In this document: positions 50,653-62,866 of the stretch, piece after piece
How positions within the stretch are numbered: position 1 is the first letter of the stretch
Layout: each line of letters begins with the position of its first letter
Origin: Desmodesmus armatus
Taxonomy: Eukaryota > Chlorophyta > Chlorophyceae > Sphaeropleales > Scenedesmaceae
Length of the DNA stretch: 64,000 nucleotides
NCBI GenBank assembly: GCA_007449985.2
Contig: VIIQ02000725.1
Coordinates: 367,369-431,368 of the forward strand
Direction: 5' to 3'
The notes under the pieces: model-generated
Told to the model about the DNA's origin: nothing
Database searches by the model: none
The model's input: the letters and a program-made list of their open reading frames with translations, nothing else
Program-made: the position numbers and the translations under genes

Positions 50653-53600
50653 ATGCCAAAGCGTGACTACACAACAGAGGAGCTAGAAACTTTGCTAGCT
50701 GATGAGATAGCGCAGAGTGCAGCAGCTAATGGAGACAAACCCAAGCGGGTCAGAAAGAAGCGGACAGCAGCAGAGGCAGAAGCAACAGCAGAGGCCAATG
50801 CCCAGCACCTCGAGTCAGAGCTGCGGCAGGAGCTGGCCAGCAACAAGGCTCGACTCAGAGAACAGAAGTTGCAGCAGCAGGAACGGCAGCACCAGGAGCA
50901 CAGGGGTCCGACACTCCCACAGCAGGCAGCTGGGCAAAGGCCCGGGCCATCGCAGCAACAGCAGCAGCAGCAGCACGGTGCACACCCTGACAGCACCTTT
51001 GAGCAAAACCTGCACCAGCTGTCTGCAGATGAGGTTGGCATGGTGGCAGAGCTTGACAGCGGGTACAGAGGTAGGTGTTGTGGTCAATGCTGCCGCATCA
51101 CCTGAGCAGTGCTGGCTTCGCTCTCAGCACTCAACACCAAGGCGATCACTAAGTGCTTCGTTGCCATTGCTTCATCTTTAGTGCCTGCAGAGGAGCGCCT
51201 TCGTGAGCAGGACCCAGAGGGCCTCAAGCAGGCACAAGTGGCTGAGTTGCTGGAAGGCTTGGTGAAAGCACAGTCAGTGCCAGCAGGTCTGCAGTGCCAG
51301 CATACAGGCTGTTCAGCAGTGGCAACAGTCAGGTGCTGCAGCTGCCAGCAGGGTGGGCTGCTGCTGTGTGAAGCACACGACCAGCAGCAGCACAGCTGGG
51401 CGCACACCCATGAACGCGAGGGCCTGCTGAATGGGTTCAGGCAGCCGCTGAGGCCCACTCAGCTGCAGTATGACCCACAGCAGGAGGACTGGGTGGACCT
51501 CCCGAGGTGCTATAACACGCCACCAGGTCCATGCAGTTGTGGCAGCGGGGGCTGGACGTTGGCTCCCGCTACATATGACAAGGACAAGCAGAAGAAGCTT
51601 ATCGTCATCACAGGCTATGGTGCGTATGGAAGACAGGCTTTGGGCTGGTGAAAGAGAACCGTATGGCAGCCGGTGCCAATGGATGCAGGATTTGTAGCAA
51701 TCCTTGGCAGCTGAGCTGCAGGTAACCTCACCATCCCACCCCTGTGGCTGCGCGTGTGCACAGCCAGCTGCCTTGCGTTTGACTGTGTTCCATGATGTTG
51801 CTGCCCTCCTTTGCTGCATGCATGTGCTGCAGGCCGCCTTGATTTTGTCAAGGCCCTCTACATATGCAGCGGCTGTGGGAAGGAGAAGTGGCAGTCATGG
51901 GCGGACTTGCTGCAGTTGAGGCTGTACCCTCACAGCCTGCACTCCAACAACCAGACGTTCTTGGAGCTGCGCGAGCTCACCCGCATTCGGCAGGAGCTGC
52001 TGCTTCAGCGCCCGACAGGGTGGGAGAGTCGTGCCAAGGCTCTGGATGCAGTTGGTGCCCGTGTTTACAACCAGGTGGGCTGCCAGAACATCCCATGTCT
52101 GTTGACCAACTGCATGGCTGAATTGAGCTTTGCATTGTCGCCCGCCCTGCCCTTCACCACCTTTCTTGAACCTTCAATGGCTTGATGCTGTCGGCAAACG
52201 CGCGCACAAGTGTCCAACACAGGTCAGCGTTTTATAACAGCTTTGTTGTCGGTTGACGCACCTGAGACTACCACAGATATCTCACAGGCGCACTCGCTGC
52301 ACCCCCCCCCCTTGCCATACAGGTGCGGAGCATTGACCATGAGGCTTTGAGCAGTGGCTACACAGTGTTCCGGGAGCTGCAGCATCACCTGGAGCGGTGC
52401 CGTGGTGTCAAGCAGGAGGAGTGCCCTGTGTGCTGTGGGGGCACACACCTGCACTGCGCCCATGCCGATGGCAACCTCAAACTGGACGTGTTGGACCTGC
52501 AGCAGAACAACTACAGGAGCAGATATGAGGGCGTTCCAGGCAGCCTGGCGGTGCCTGACAGGTGGGATGCGCCGTCTCTAGGCCTAGGGTGCCCAAGACC
52601 GCCCATGTGGGGCACTGCTGTGCAGCCAGCAGTGCATTATTGTTGAGATGGTTGCCGCATCATACCGCAATGTGCGAGAGTGTTGACACGTGCGTCTTTG
52701 TGCTGTCAGATCCGGCAATGGCTGCAGTACTGCTTCTTGCATAGCTGCATGCGACGGAAGGCCACTTGGTCCGCACAAGCCTGTGTGGCCCTGAGCCTGT
52801 GTGCTGACCTGTACTTGCATCAGGCACGTCCGAGGTGTGATGGACCTTGTGGACGCCTGCAGCGACCGCGTCAAGCAAGACAAGCTGTGTGGCAACAGCA
52901 GCTACCATGCAGCCGGTGACCGCAAGGGGCGCGCCGACAATAAGCGGGTCACAGGGCGGTTCCTGCTGGGGTGCCCGCACCTGGTCCTGCTCAGCATGGC
53001 CACAATGCCCGCTGCCTACGGCCACGAGCGGTATGGCTATGCCTACCTGATGCTGGCTGGTGAGCACAGTTGCGCGTCGTGTTGTTTTTGCTAGGCTCAT
53101 TCTGTTGTCTGGGTTTTATTTGTGCATCCCATGCAGCATTACCGATTTTTTCCCCATCACTTGAAATCACTAGGCTATCGCGCAGATAGCAGCAGTAGAA
53201 CAAACTCTCTTTGGGTGTACAGTCACGACATGGCCCTTGGGTGTGTTGGGCTCACATCGTGTTGTGGTATGCACAGCGTTTGTCTGCATGCACTGCTGTC
53301 ATGCGCTGCACGCAGTGCTGTCCCAGCTCAGAGGGCGCTTCTTCTTTGGAGACCTGGTGTGCAAGTGGTATGCCTGGATTGCCAAGGTGGTGGAGAACAT
53401 CGGCCTCAAGCGCGCTGCTGGTGATGTAAAAGTGGCCCGCCTGGTTGCGGAGCTGCCCACCCAGTTGGTGGTGACACAGCAGCAGGTCCAGGACATCACG
53501 CCTGCCACGTCAGCCATGCACTCCAGTACCCATGTCTGGTGGTGCCAGGTGAGGTGTGCTTGGGTGTGTGTGTGTGGGGGGGGGGGAGGCATGAGTGACA

Positions 53601-56600
53601 GAGTGGGCCACTTGCAGCTTGGGTGTGTGTGGTGGGGGGGGGGGAGGGGGAGGCATGAGTGCGCAAAACAAAGGGGCAAGCAGGCTGCAGGCAGCTGGTC
53701 AGCAGTGCGCGCAAGTAGGTGATCAGCAAGTAAGGTGATCAGCAGGGCGGGCAATGGATTGGGTGTGCGATCAGGTGCACCACACGCAAGGCCGCTGACT
53801 AGGGAGCTTGCTAGCACATCTGGGTTGCGGCAGCTGGAATGTGTGCAGGAGCATGCACGTGTGTAAGGGCACAAGCACGCAATGTTTTTCGTCTAGGGTT
53901 ATGTTGGGAGATGCATGCATGCCTTCTTGCATGTAGGTTCATGTGTGTGCGCGCCACGTGTGGGCATGGTTGCGGGTGGGTGCACGCGCAGGTTTGGGGG
54001 GGGGGGGGGGGGGGGTGCGCGCGTGCGCTGGCATTTAGTGACACATGGCTTTCAGGTTTGCGTATGTGTTCAGGATAGTGTTGTGGCTTTCAACCCGTTG
54101 CGCCTGTTTGTGCCGTGCAGTGTGCATGGGGGGCGCCATGCACACGCTGCACGGTTACTTCTAGTCCGTGTTGTGACTATGTACGTTACCTGACTGGCAG
54201 CCTGTTTTGACTCAACACACAGTTTGCAGCCTGCTCATGTGGACACCTGCCTGATATGTTTGTGCTCAAACCAGGTCCTCTTTGGCCCCTTGTACCGCAC
54301 CGGGCTAGGTCTTGAAGATGGAGAGTTCACTGAGCGGATTAACGCCTTTGTCAGCCCCTGGGGGTTCATTGTCAGGCGGATGTCTCCAGGCGGTAAGTGG
54401 CAAGTTTTGGTGGCCAGCGGAGCTAGCTCGTTTGCTTGCAAGCAGGCAGCAGCTGCCTTCTTCTGGGCCAGCTTTGTGGTCTCATGTCTCAGGTCAACAT
54501 GCTGCATGCCAAGATCTGCCACACAACAGCTAGTACTAAGCAATTCCTGGGTTGCCAGTCAAACATTGTTTGTGCCGTACCTTGCACACAGGCAGCACCG
54601 ATCACCTGACTGAAGTGCTTTGGGACTGGAACCTGGACAAACAACGCAACCTGTGCGGCACACTGCACAAACGGTAAGCCTAAGCCATCACTGTCATAAG
54701 CCATACTGTGCGCATAATTGAGATTCCAGAGCAAGTTGCGTGTCACCTGATGGCACGCTGCAGGTGGTACGGTGTGAGATGACAGACCTCCAGGAGCCAG
54801 CTGAGTGGTCACCAGGGGTTCGTGTCATGAACATTCCAGCAGCTGCTGATGATGCATGCTGCCCACCTCCCTGCATTGCCAAGGTAGCTGCACACAAAGG
54901 TTGTTATGTGTTGCGCAGGTTCTTTGATGGCACTACTGGAGCACTGGCCAAGCTGCAAGCTGCAGGCAAGGCTTGGCAAAGCGCATACGAGGAAGCGGCC
55001 AGCGTCTACGGCGTGGATATCCAGCAGAGAGAAGTCATTGAGGCCATCGGTGCAGCCGTTGTGGCAGCAGCTCAAGGTGTGCATGGTCTTACAAATGCCA
55101 AATACATCCACCGTGCTGCGCTGCAAGTTTGAATAATAGCCACCTGCATGACACGCCGGGCTGCCATGCGTGCGCTTGGTGATCATCAACACTGCACCAG
55201 CAAGCCAAAGGTCACCGGTGCCCTATCCACTTGTTTTTGTTGACAGACACGGCAGCTTCAGCCGCTGTAATCTTACTACAACAGCAAGCCAAAGGTCACC
55301 GGTGCCGCCGCAGCGACACTCATGTCTGGTGTGTTGGTGAGTGCAAACGGTGGCACTAAGCGGTTGTGTATTGATGTCATGTGCTTTGCCCTGCCTGCAG
55401 AGCATTCACGGCGTGCCAACCAGAAGTTGTCTCCTGCGGCGCAGTATGTCCAGCTGATCAAGGCTGTGCAGGAAACCAGGACTCTGGCTGATGTGCTGGC
55501 GTGCTTCAACGGCGCTGACCTGGTGTTGTCCGATGATGACATGATGTTTCAGGTGCAGCAGCTGGTCAGCAAGCTGAAGCAAAAGCTGCCAAAGCTCGAA
55601 CGCAGGTGGGTCAACCTGGATGCACCGGACATGTGCATGTTGGTTACAACCGCCAGCCTCAGCCTGACAGTCTTTGCTGGGTGTATGACATGGGAGTGTT
55701 GCTATGACAATCAGCAGGTCATCAAGATGCAATCACTCGTAGACGACACTGCAAAGCCCAAGCTGTGCCGCAGTAGTGTCCTGGCTTGCTGGGTCAACTG
55801 TGACAGTATGTATCAGGGCGGGTCTGTTCGGCCAGGCATGCTGTGCCTGAGGTTGAGGACTGCCTGGTGAGTGATTTGCTTGCCCATGAACAGAGTCGAC
55901 CATATCGCTGTCATTTGTTGTGCGTGCTTGCGCCGCGCGCGTGTGCTGTTTGCAGTCTGCAGAATCTCAGGCAGCGCTTGGAGCCCTGCGCCAGCTGGGG
56001 TGCAGTGCATGGCAGCAGCGCACAACCAGGCCCCTCCACACAGCCAGCTGGGCAGGGGCAACAAGGTCAGCAGCAGCAGCAGCAGCAGCAGCCCTTGCCT
56101 TCCATGGCTCAACTGGCAGCTGATCTTTTGCTGGACATCCAGTCACTGCAGCGGCAGGTGGGCGGTTTGCAGCGGGTTGGCTCAGCAGGTGAAACAGCAT
56201 CCAGGGTGTTGACATTTGCGCAGCAGGTTGCTGCAATGCACAACAAGCTACACCTCTGGGCGGCCACAGGCAGCGGTGGTGTGGGGGTGCAGCAGTGGTT
56301 GCAGGAGCTGGCAGAGTACCAGTGCTGTGACTACGAGGATGCTATGGAGGCTACGTACCTGATGGTGGAGAAGCAGAGGTACAAGCTCAAAGGTGAGACT
56401 ATGCGACTGGGGGGCAGGGGGGGGGGACAACATCATGTAACCCGTGCCAACATATGTCAGTTTTGCATGCTAGCTATATTCAACATGACAGAGCATAACT
56501 GAACTAGTCAGTTCCTTTCCTCTGTGCAGTCTCTGGGTTGTTGCAGCTCTGCTCTGTAAGCCGGCATCACTCGGTAGCCATTGTTGTGCTGCAGGTCAAC

Positions 56601-57423
56601 CTGACAAGGGGTCAGCACTGCTGACCCCCAAAGAGCGCAAGGCGGTGCAGGACCGTATGGGCGACCACAAAGCGCGCATCAAGCAGCTGGTTGACAAGTA
56701 CAACTGCATCAGGGCACAGGGCAGCAACAACAGGCCAGATGACATCACGGCCGAGCAAGTGGTGGCTGGAGACTTCCCTTGGGCCTTCAGGGGCATTCCT
56801 GAGGATGCAACAGGTGAGCAGGTTGTGACACAACATGATGCTTGAGGGGCTGTGTCAACGGTTGGTGAGATCTCAAGGCTAGTGTGGTGGTGAAAGCGCT
56901 CAGGCACAGGCATAGAGCTATGCTGAAATCTATATACCTCACTGAAAATAAGCCACTAAACCAAGACCTAACTAACTACCGTTATCAGTCAGAACCCCTT
57001 GGCTAAGGTACGCATGCTGGGATGATGCAGGTTTCAATGAAGCTGAGTGCAGGCCTTGGCCATGCGCCCGTCAACCGTTGAGTAGTACTTTGGTGCTGTA
57101 CTGTTGCAGGTGTGCGGCTGTTCAAGGACAAGCTGAAGTACTGGGCGGCATACAATAGCCTGCTGCGAGCACAAGAGCACAAGATCAAGATCAAGGGTGA
57201 TGCAGACAGCCTGGTGATGTATTATGAGCAGCAAGAAGCGCAGCTTAGGGACAGTGGCAGCGGTGTGTATACAAGCTGGGTGCAGCCTGCACAGGCTGGG
57301 GACCAGGCTCTACATGAGGGATTGTTGGCGTTGACTCGGTCTGGCCTGCATGCAGTGCGTCGGCAGCTGACGGCAGCACGGGCAACACAGCAGGCCATCA
57401 GGGATGAGCGCCGGCAGGGTTGA
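50653..57423 (+). CDS. KDZ (Kyakuja-Dileera-Zisupton) family transposase, apparently intact
   Basis: Model: join(50653..51070,51128..51619,51833..52074,52323..52561,52824..53059,53316..53548,54275..54392,54592..54673,54919..55076,55401..55605,55956..56392,56595..56813,57110..57423), 1,130 residues, 13 exons; all twelve introns are GT-AG and all phases close. Layout: basic N-terminus (KPKRVRKKR, about 30-38) and Q-rich linker; Cys/His zinc-binding cluster resembling CxC2, residues about 196-233 (CQHTGCS, CCSC, LLCEAHD); a second cluster CPVC (about 418) followed by HADGNLKLD (Asp about 433); GHERYGY (about 530); FFFGDLVCKW (Asp about 556); LGLEDGEFTERIN (Glu about 637); DHLTEVLWDWNLDK. This motif order matches KDZ transposases. 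Assignment of catalytic acids to D433, D556 and E637 is inference. The C-terminal third is helical and Q-rich. Terminal inverted repeats of the parent element were not found, so it may be an autonomous transposon or a domesticated copy. Confidence 0.85.
53549..54274 (+). other. Long G-rich intron of the transposase gene
   Basis: This 726-bp intron is by far the longest in the gene and contains several G-runs of 10 or more bases (near 53577, 53635 and 53998-54015) in GT-rich sequence. Such tracts can form quadruplexes and are prone to sequencing and assembly error. Confidence 0.6.
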
Positions 57424-58161
57424 GCGCAGCTTGCTGCTGCATCGTCTGCTGTACTGTTGGGTGTGCAGTGCTGCCGCAAGGCAGCATGCATCCCGCGCTG
57501 TCTATGCCGCGCACTTTGTGGTAGGCAGCAGGTGTGGTGCTGCCTGCACCCCAGTCAGCAAGCTTGTTGGGCCGCATGCGCGGCAGAAGATTTGGTTGTT
57601 TGACCTGTGCAGGGAGGTGATTACGGGGTTGTCATTGAGCAGTGCAGCTTGGTGCTGCTGCTGCTGCATTTTAGCAGAGTATCATCATTGTAGTGCTGCA
57701 CTATGGTAGCACACTGATTCAATTCAAGTTGTGTAGCGCGGGGGGTGCCACCGTGTACCACCCTGGTGCATGGGCAAGGGTGGCAGCAACGTTGTTGGAG
57801 TCTCAGCATGTGCAAGGAGGGGCTCATGAGTCTTGTGGCACACTCAGTGAAGACGGCAAGTCAGTTGAGTCAATCGCCGGGGTTGCGGGTGACTTGCACA
57901 TGCCAAGGGCAAGTCACGCTGACTGGGCAACTTGTTCAAAGCAAGCACAGGAAACCCAGCTTTCTACAGCCTCCTACAGTCCAACAGGTAGATGTTCAGC
58001 ACACAACAGCTTTTGACCAAATCCAGCATTGTTTATCTGTCTCAGCGCCTAGTCATTGTTTGCAGCTGCCAAGCAGGTCTCTGTCAAGTAAGCCCCTCTG
58101 GTGCTGATGAGTTTCATACGATTGGTTGGTAGCAGTGGCATGTTGACTGTTTGAAAGTGTT
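57424..58161. other. Gene-free stretch 3-prime of the transposase
   Basis: No terminal inverted repeat matching the left side of the transposase gene, and no supported frame. It leads directly into the 552-bp tandem array. Confidence 0.4.
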
Positions 58162-60156
58162 CAGCACAGCGCGCCACTGCCAACAAGTACCTACAGGCTC
58201 AGACTGAAGGCCACATGTCACATTTGAGGAGCCAGACATCAAGGGACAGGCCATTTACCCCCCCCCCCCTCCACCCCCCCCCCCCCCAACACCCCCACAC
58301 ACACACCACCCTTTGCTTGCAAGCATTGCTAGCAGCATTGCGGCCACGCCAGCGGGTTTCTGAGGATGCACCCCCCTACAATGTTTGTGTCATAGGGGCC
58401 ATGGAGTAGGGTTGTGGGGTTTTCAGAGCCCTCAGGGTTGGTGCTGGCTGTTTGTGGCGGTTGCAGGCCGCAGCTTGCAATGCTTCAGATACGCCTCAAG
58501 TCACACCACTTGGCGACAAGCGACAGGCAGCGCTGCCTGTACAGGGGACCAAACATGCCTGAAGCAATGGATTTGGTACCATAGGAGGCTCTGGCAGTGA
58601 TTCCCACAGCATAAGCAGCCTGTTTTCAACCATAACTCACATCGCCCCAAAAACTCAAAATCCCTTGTTTCGGGGCATCAAAACCCCCCTTGCGAGGCCA
58701 TGACGCAATGCTCAGCACAGCGCGCCACTGCCAACAAGTACCTACAGGCTCAAACTGAAGGCCACATGTCACATTTGAGGAGCCAGACATCAAGGGACAG
58801 GCCATTTACCCCCCCCCCCCCTCCACCTCCCCCCCCCCCCCCAAACACCCCACACACACCACCCTTTGCTTGCATGCATTGCTTGCAGCATTGCCGGCCA
58901 CGCCAGCGGGTTTCTGAGGATGCACCCCCCTACAATGTTTGTGTCATAGGGGCCATGGAGTAGGGTTGTGGGGTTTTCAGAGCCCTCAGGGTTGGTGCTG
59001 GCTGTTTGTGGCGGTTGCAGGCCGCAGCTTGCAATGCTTCAGATACGCCTCAAGTCACACCACTTGGCGACAAGCGACAGGCAGCGCTGCCTGTACAGGG
59101 GACCAAACATGCCTGAAGCAATGGATTTGGTACCATAGGAGGCTCTGGCAGTGATTCCCACAGCATAAGCAGCCTGTTTTCAACCATAACTCACATCGCC
59201 CCAAAAACTCAAAATCCCTTGTTTCGGGGCATCAAAACCCCCTTGCGAGGCCATGACGCAATGCTCAGCACAGCGCGCCACTGCCAACAAGTACCTACAG
59301 GCTCAAACTGAAGGCCACATGTCACATTTGAGGAGCCAGACATCAAGGGACAGGCCATTTACCCCCCCCCCCCCTCCACCTCCCCCCCCCCCCCCCAAAC
59401 ACCCCACACACACCACCCTTTGCTTGCATGCATTGCTTGCAGCATTGCCGGCCACGCCAGCGGGTTTCTGAGGATGCACCCCCCTACAATGTTTGTGTCA
59501 TAGGGGCCATGGAGTAGGGTTGTGGGGTTTTCAGAGCCCTCAGGGTTGGTGCTGGCTGTTTGTGGCGGTTGCAGGCCGCAGCTTGCAATGCTTCAGATAC
59601 GCCTCAAGTCACACCACTTGGGGCAAGCGACAGGCAGCGCTGCCTGTACAGGGGACCAAACATGCCTTAAGCAATGGATTTGGTACCATAGGAGGCTCTG
59701 GCAGTGATTCCCACAGCATAAGCAGCCTGTTTTCAACCATAACTCACATCGCCCCAAAAACTCAAAATCCCTTGTTTCGGGGCATCAAAACCCCCCTTGC
59801 GAGGCCATGACGCAATGCTCAGCACAGCGCGCCACTGCCAACAAGTACCTACAGGCTCAAACTGAAGGCCACATGTCACATTTGAGGAGCCAGACATCAA
59901 GGGACAGGCCATTTACCCCCCCCCCCCCCTCCACCTCCCCCCCCCCCCCCAAACACCCCACACACACCACCCTTTGCTTGCAAGCATTGCTAGCAGCATT
60001 GCGGCCACGCCAGCGGGTTTCTGAGGATGCACCCCCCTACAATGCTTGTGTCATAGGGGCCATGGAGTAGGGTTGTGGGGTTCTCAGAGCCCTCAGGGGC
60101 GGTGCTGGCTGTTTGTGGCGGTTGCAGGCCGCAGCTTGCAATGCTTCAGATACGCC
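58162..60156. repeat. Tandem array of about 552-bp units (3 full, 1 partial)
   Basis: Units start at 58162, 58713, 59266 and 59820 (periods 551, 553, 554) with CAGCACAGCGCGCCACTGCC; the fourth stops at about 60156, after ATGCTTCAGATACGCCTC. Units are nearly identical, differing mainly in the lengths of C-runs near 58257, 58809, 59361 and 59917. Each holds a short frame ending ALLAALRPRQRVSEDAPPYN...GAME-stop, behind a possible acceptor. This looks like an exon fragment, but I find no gene it belongs to. Units 2 and 3 share variants (TTGCATGCATTGCTTGCAGC) that units 1 and 4 lack, suggesting the middle unit was the one copied last. Confidence 0.9.
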
Positions 60157-60890
60157 TCGCCGCGGAGTGCAAGCTGTTCTACTGCTGGCCGCCTCCTTGC
60201 AAACACACAGCTTTTGTGTGTGATGCTGTAATCTATGGTATGTTCAGTGTCTTGCATTGACACCATGACAGAAAGGTGCTGATTGTACGTCACAGACAGT
60301 ATGGTTGCAAGCTGCTGTGCATGCAATCTGCCGTCAGTGCTGCATGTGAAGCCGGCTGCTGCTGATGCTGGATACCTGCGTGAACACCTCATCGCATGGG
60401 GCCGTGAGCTGCTGATGTCTGCTCCTGCTATGGATATAACTGCTTCTCTTGTACTAGGTTCTCAAAGGTTTACACTCTATGATTTCTGCCCCCAAGGGAT
60501 TTCTGCCCCCTCCTGAGCTGCTTGACTCCAACAGCATACACTCTCCCTACAAGAAGGGAATTTAGGCATGCCCTACCAGGCACGCACCCCGGCGCATGAC
60601 CCTCGCACGGTCAGAGACTCAACAGGCACATGACACAACTGTCATGCCCTTTTGACCACTGGACAAGTGGCCATTCTCATGTGGCACACTCACCCACTGC
60701 TGCTCAAGCTACTCTCAGCACTAACAACAACTCCAACAGTCCATCCATTGGGCAGCTGCCGGAATCAGTCCTGACACTGCCAAGCAGTGGATCAACCAAC
60801 ACTTGAGATCGAGGCATCCCTGCACTTGGTGTCGTCAGCCCTCAACGTGAGGCCCCCTCACCAACTACAGCAAAGACCCTGCCACGCCAC
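60157..60890. other. Gene-free stretch
   Basis: Right flank of the 552-bp array and 3-prime flank of the minus-strand gene ending at 60891. A short plus-strand frame, ECKLFYCWPPPCKH, continues from the array edge but has no support as a gene. Confidence 0.35.
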
Positions 60891-62835
60891 TCAACCGGCT
60901 GTTTCTGCGCCTGCTGCTGTTTCTGTCTCTGTCTCTGCGGCTGCGGCTGCTGCTGCTAGTGCTGCTGCTGCCTCGCTTATGCGCAGCAAGATACCACTTG
61001 GGATCTTGGTGTCGTTTTGCACCAACATCAGCTGCGCAGGTGGCATGCTGCCCAGCTGCTCTACAGTGACACGCGCTGCTGCCAAGCTCTGCTGGTACCT
61101 GGCACGGTCTGACTCCTCAAGGCCTTCCACACTCAGCAGCAGCTCCTTTAGCGCATCCCCGCTGCCTGCTGCCCCCTGCTGCGCTGCCTTGGCGTCACGT
61201 TCCATTGCAACCATGAACTGCTTGACAAGCCCATTGATCAGCTTGTGATCCCTGATCCTGTTGCCCAGCTTGCCATAGCCTGCAAGTTTGAACCAACACA
61301 CACACACACACATCAGTTGGTTGATTGAATACCTAGTGTTCAGGCCCGCCCAGAACCGTGTGATAGCAGCAGTGTCAGCAGTAACCGACTGCGGGAGACT
61401 TTGCAGGGGCTCCAAGACTTGGTGTTGTAGGCGGTGCAGCACAACACAACCGAGCGCTGGTGATAGGGTCTCGCCTGTGTTTGGCCGCAGTGTGACAGCT
61501 GCCTGGTACTTTGATGCATACCGCCGTAACTAGCACTACATATCTCCCAGAGCTTGGAGCTATTGCAGCAGAGACTGCACACAAACAGAGGTGGTTGCCT
61601 GCATGCCTCACCCAGGACGACCAGCTTGTTCTTGGAGAGGCCCTGCCTGTACACCACGAGGCCGATGTGGGTTTGGCCGTTTGTGGCGTTGTACACCTGT
61701 TGTGCCTTCTCCCTCAGCACACCCAAGGACCTGTTGGGCTGCTTCCAGACGCCCCTGTCATTGGAAGCCGCCAGCATCGCCCGGAACTTCTTCACATCAA
61801 CGTCACACCCGTCGCACCTCCCCTGCACAAGCAAGCAGCAGCATGACCAGCATTTCAATGACTCTTCCTGAACCACTGTGCTGCAGCTGGTCATATGCGA
61901 GCATGCAGCAGCTGGGTGATGCACGAGCAGCACCCACAGGTGCACCAACAGCGCGACATGCAGCCTTCCTGCCCCCTGCTCCCCTGCCCCCACGCACATG
62001 CACGCACCCACCCACATGCGCGCGCGCTGCCAGACATGTACAGTACAAGTAAACACACAAAAGCCGGTGTGCAGGCCAAAAGATGCATCGGGCTTGGAAC
62101 GCTGGCCCTAAAGGCCAGGGTGACATTCCACCCACCTGGTTGGGAGCCAGCTCTTTGCCGCATGGCGTCTTGTTCTGGCCAGCGCCCGTGCGACCTGGCG
62201 GTGCCTTGCAGAAGGGGCGCGCGCCGTTCTGCTGTAGAGCTTTCAGCGCGCGCTCTGCCTCCCCCTCCTGCACTTCCCCCGCTGCTACTGCTGCTGCTGC
62301 TGCTGCCGCCACTGTTGCGGCATTCTTTGCCTTCTTGGTCACCCTTGGTGGGAGTACATCCACTGACCGTACTGGCTCCTCCTCAGGCACATCATCATCT
62401 GCTGCTGCTGCTGCTGCTGCTGCGTTCTCATCACCTGCTGGGCCCCTACCACCCCACGCTGCTCTGCCCCTGCCGCCGCCCCTGCCGCCGCCCCTGCCTC
62501 CGCCCCTGCTGCTGCCTGCACGTCCTCCCCGACCCCTGCCCCCAGCAGGGACTTCAGCAGAGCCTCCACCGTAGGCCATGCCAGCATTGCTACCTGCTGC
62601 TTCCCACATGGCGGAATACATGCCGGCTGAGGGCCCATTGCTGCGTAGCCTGTCCCAGCAGGGGCCGCTGCTGCAGCACCTGGCACCCCACCTGCAGCTG
62701 CTGCTGCAGCACCTGGCACCCCACCTGCAGCTGCTGCTGCTGCTGCTGCGCCAGGCACCCCACCTGCAGCTGCTGCGGCACCCTCCACGCCACCTGCTGC
62801 CCCTGCTGCCCCTGCTGCACCAGCAGCTGCTGCCC

Positions 62836-62866
<31 letters not shown>

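Noticed and set aside
57693..58107. Two overlapping frames after the transposase stop codon
   Set aside because: They have no similarity to KDZ C-termini, and the transposase already ends in phase at 57423.
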